A DNA stretch of 37,681 nucleotides, taken from positions 1-37,681 of the forward strand of contig JAFIFS010000090.1 in NCBI GenBank assembly GCA_020831895.1, written 5' to 3'. The notes under the pieces are model-generated. The model did not search any database. It saw only the letters and a list, made by a program, of their open reading frames with translations, and was not told where the DNA came from. Below, one piece after another: positions 37,528 through 37,681 of this stretch (positions are counted from its first letter, which is position 1; each line of letters opens with the position of its first letter). The DNA is from Chromatiales bacterium. GTDB lineage: Bacteria; Pseudomonadota; Gammaproteobacteria; Steroidobacterales; GCA-2729495. Position numbers and translations under genes: made by a program.

Positions 37528-37633
37528 GCGCTGTCCGCAGCGGGTTTCCCGGACACGCCGTGAACCCATCCCTGGGGGCTCGGGCGCGGCATCCCTGCCG
37601 CGCACGGGTCGGTAAACCCGCTGCGGACGGCGC
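37528..37633. repeat. nested palindromic element, REP-like or structured RNA
   Basis: An outer 20-bp inverted repeat (37528-37547 with 37614-37633; 19 pairs plus one G-T) encloses two hairpins: a perfect 7-bp stem (37584-37590 with 37597-37603) and a shorter CCC/GGG stem (37565-37567 with 37574-37576). Both close on the same loop, ATCCCT. It starts 21 bases past regA and may end its transcript. The remaining bases to 37681 show nothing I can name. Confidence 0.6.
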
Positions 37634-37681
37634 CACGACCCTACCTGGAGGCCTACCCCGGCAGCCCGTCTAAGCTTGCTT

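Overview
GC-rich DNA from a gammaproteobacterium, probably a free-living aerobic or facultative aquatic/sediment lineage. The evidence is GreB, a Nei-type glycosylase remnant, a DUF748 protein, a Zur-controlled ZnuD-like receptor, a RegB/RegA redox pair and two VPLPA-CTERM (exosortase-sorted) surface proteins. I see no phage, IS element, CRISPR array, tRNA or rRNA. The first ~34 bases are an almost pure C/G run that looks like a poor contig end.

Layout. 1-2752: a 5'-partial, frameshifted TPR protein, a tandem-rhodanese lipoprotein and a small VPLPA-CTERM protein. 2827-9215 (minus): a heavy-metal RND efflux operon (small His-rich protein, outer-membrane channel, His-rich adaptor, RND pump). 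9298-11478: an orphan lipoprotein, then an alpha/beta hydrolase coupled to a small lipoprotein. 11578-13903: an exported catalase-peroxidase with a good OxyR-type box. 13956-16656: a scar in which a 5'-truncated glucan phosphorylase abuts a 3'-truncated, stop-containing DUF2341/LamG gene. 16911-20337: greB and a 964-residue repeat-rich VPLPA-CTERM protein with a sigma-54-type promoter. 20977-25527: an HDOD protein, a 5'-truncated nei fragment and a frameshifted DUF748 gene. 25677-28390: a ZnuD-like TonB receptor behind a near-consensus Zur box, and a hotdog thioesterase. 28624-32200: a DUF1838 protein, a TPR/2OG-Fe(II) oxygenase fusion and a Rieske oxygenase. 32297-35472 (minus): a four-gene ZrgA-type cluster (DUF2796 His-rich protein, ABC ATPase, FtsX/MacB-like permease, DUF3299 protein). 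35598-37507: a regB/regA pair whose leader carries two near-identical 17-bp palindromes 41 bp apart. 37528-37633: a nested inverted repeat with two hairpins sharing the same loop.

Themes. Metal homeostasis links three loci: divalent-metal efflux (2827-9215), outer-membrane zinc uptake (25677-27953) and a probable zinc-linked ABC cluster (32297-35472). Three envelope proteins of these loci carry long His/Asp tracts. Both exosortase substrates have sigma-54-like promoters. Several genes are broken (two single-base frameshifts, two truncation junctions, in-frame stops), so either local decay or assembly error must be considered; only reads can decide.
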